This document shows positions 63,637-64,000 of a stretch of 64,000 nucleotides of DNA, piece by piece. The DNA is from JAFAMS01 sp963715815 (GTDB taxonomy: Bacteria > Vulcanimicrobiota > Vulcanimicrobiia > Vulcanimicrobiales > Vulcanimicrobiaceae): NCBI GenBank assembly GCA_963715815.1, contig OY970278.1, positions 1 through 64,000 on the forward strand, read 5' to 3'. The notes beneath the pieces are model-generated. The model did not search any database and had not been told where the DNA came from. It saw nothing but the letters and a program-made list of their open reading frames with translations. A program made the translations under genes and the position numbers. The first letter of the stretch is position 1. Each line of letters opens with the position of its first letter.

Positions 63637-64000
63637 TGTACGCTTACAGCCAATGACGCGGCGCCGACGTCGCCGTCGTCGGAGATCTTCAACACGGAGA
63701 CGACGTAGTGTCCCGGCTGCGTCGGAAGGTCGACGTTGAATGCATCGCCATCATTCTGCCCAACCCGCCACACGATTGCTTGCGGCGCAGAGATCGCGAG
63801 GCTGTTATCAGGAGCGGCGACCGTGCGCGCGTTGTCAGCGCCGAAAATATCTTGCGCCTTCGAACCGGCGGGCGCGACGTACGCGTGCCAGCTCGGATCG
63901 GTCGATGCAGGATCTTGTGTCGTCGTTCCACCCGCGGCCAAGATCGCCGGCGCGTTGTCGAACGATGCACCGGCGCTGGGGCGGCCGTTGGAGACGCGTA
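63633..64000 (-). CDS. Hypothetical protein, C-terminal part only
   Basis: At least 122 residues; the frame is open to the window edge on the minus strand. WHAYVAPAGSKAQDIFGAD and AIVWRVGQNDGDAFNVDLP suggest a beta-rich exported domain. Stop overlaps the polA GTG (GTGA), so it is upstream in the same operon. Not recognised. Confidence 0.5.
   Translation of the reverse strand, partial: RVSNGRPSAGASFDNAPAILAAGGTTTQDPASTDPSWHAYVAPAGSKAQDIFGADNARTVAAPDNSLAISAPQAIVWRVGQNDGDAFNVDLPTQPGHYVVSVLKISDDGDVGAASLAVSVQ

Overview
The window comes from a GC-rich diderm bacterium. Outer-membrane biogenesis genes (LptF/G-type permease, OstA/LptD-like protein, LptC-like protein, a BamA/TamA-like barrel, a TonB-dependent receptor, Lnt) sit beside a housekeeping block polA - DUF192 - mutM - rpsA - SRPBCC - coaE. 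No rRNA or other taxonomic marker is present. From memory of similar gene mixes I would guess an uncultured soil lineage such as Candidatus Eremiobacterota (WPS-2), at low confidence.

Layout. 1-300: a short direct repeat and a class II (Ser-like) tRNA or tRNA remnant. About 300-10,050: a sparse accessory region with a PD-(D/E)XK-like protein, a ribbon-helix-helix protein, an ASCH protein, a PIN-GNAT-ASCH tri-domain protein, a DrmC-like phospholipase-D protein, a DUF6994-like gene, a Ser/Thr kinase, and a GIY-YIG/Sel1/NusG-N chimera. Nearly all of these carry one or more 1-nt frame breaks although their motifs are well preserved. 10,350-11,850: small secreted proteins. 11,885-25,100: TonB receptor, DehI-like protein, methyltransferase, BamA-like barrel, DUF4097, DUF4239, SRPBCC, DUF4336, ClC channel, a large secreted protein and SUI1/YciH. 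25,140-34,580: regulator and amide/peptide/5-oxoproline uptake-and-catabolism cluster (MarR-GNAT, MFS, PxpA, dipeptide-type binding protein, amidase plus AtzG-like subunit, TetR, two Dpp-type permeases, SDR). 34,640-46,540: YXWGXW-type secreted protein, Tat amine oxidase, two RidA proteins, PilZ protein, MFS, M28 peptidase, cNMP-binding protein, an RsbW/RsbV/SpoIIE partner-switching operon, and a Na+/H+ antiporter. 46,615-54,660: envelope cluster (lytic transglycosylase, LptF/G, LptD-like, metallothionein-like small protein, Lnt, LptC-like, lipoproteins). 54,660-64,000: KGG-repeat protein, D-aminoacylase, BsuPI-domain protein, then the housekeeping block on the minus strand.

How the genes fit together. 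The amidase, PxpA, D-aminoacylase, M28 peptidase, RidA proteins and Dpp-type transporter parts suggest scavenging of peptides, amides and D- or cyclised amino acids. The 46.8-54.7 kb block builds and maintains the outer membrane.

Two observations stand out. First, several genes have no usable ATG/GTG/TTG where homology puts the N-terminus and seem to start at CTG, ATT or ATC; mutM, whose second residue must be the catalytic proline, is the strongest case. Second, the accessory region holds a candidate undescribed module (RHH + ASCH + PIN-GNAT-ASCH) and an unusual GIY-YIG-Sel1-NusG(N) fusion.
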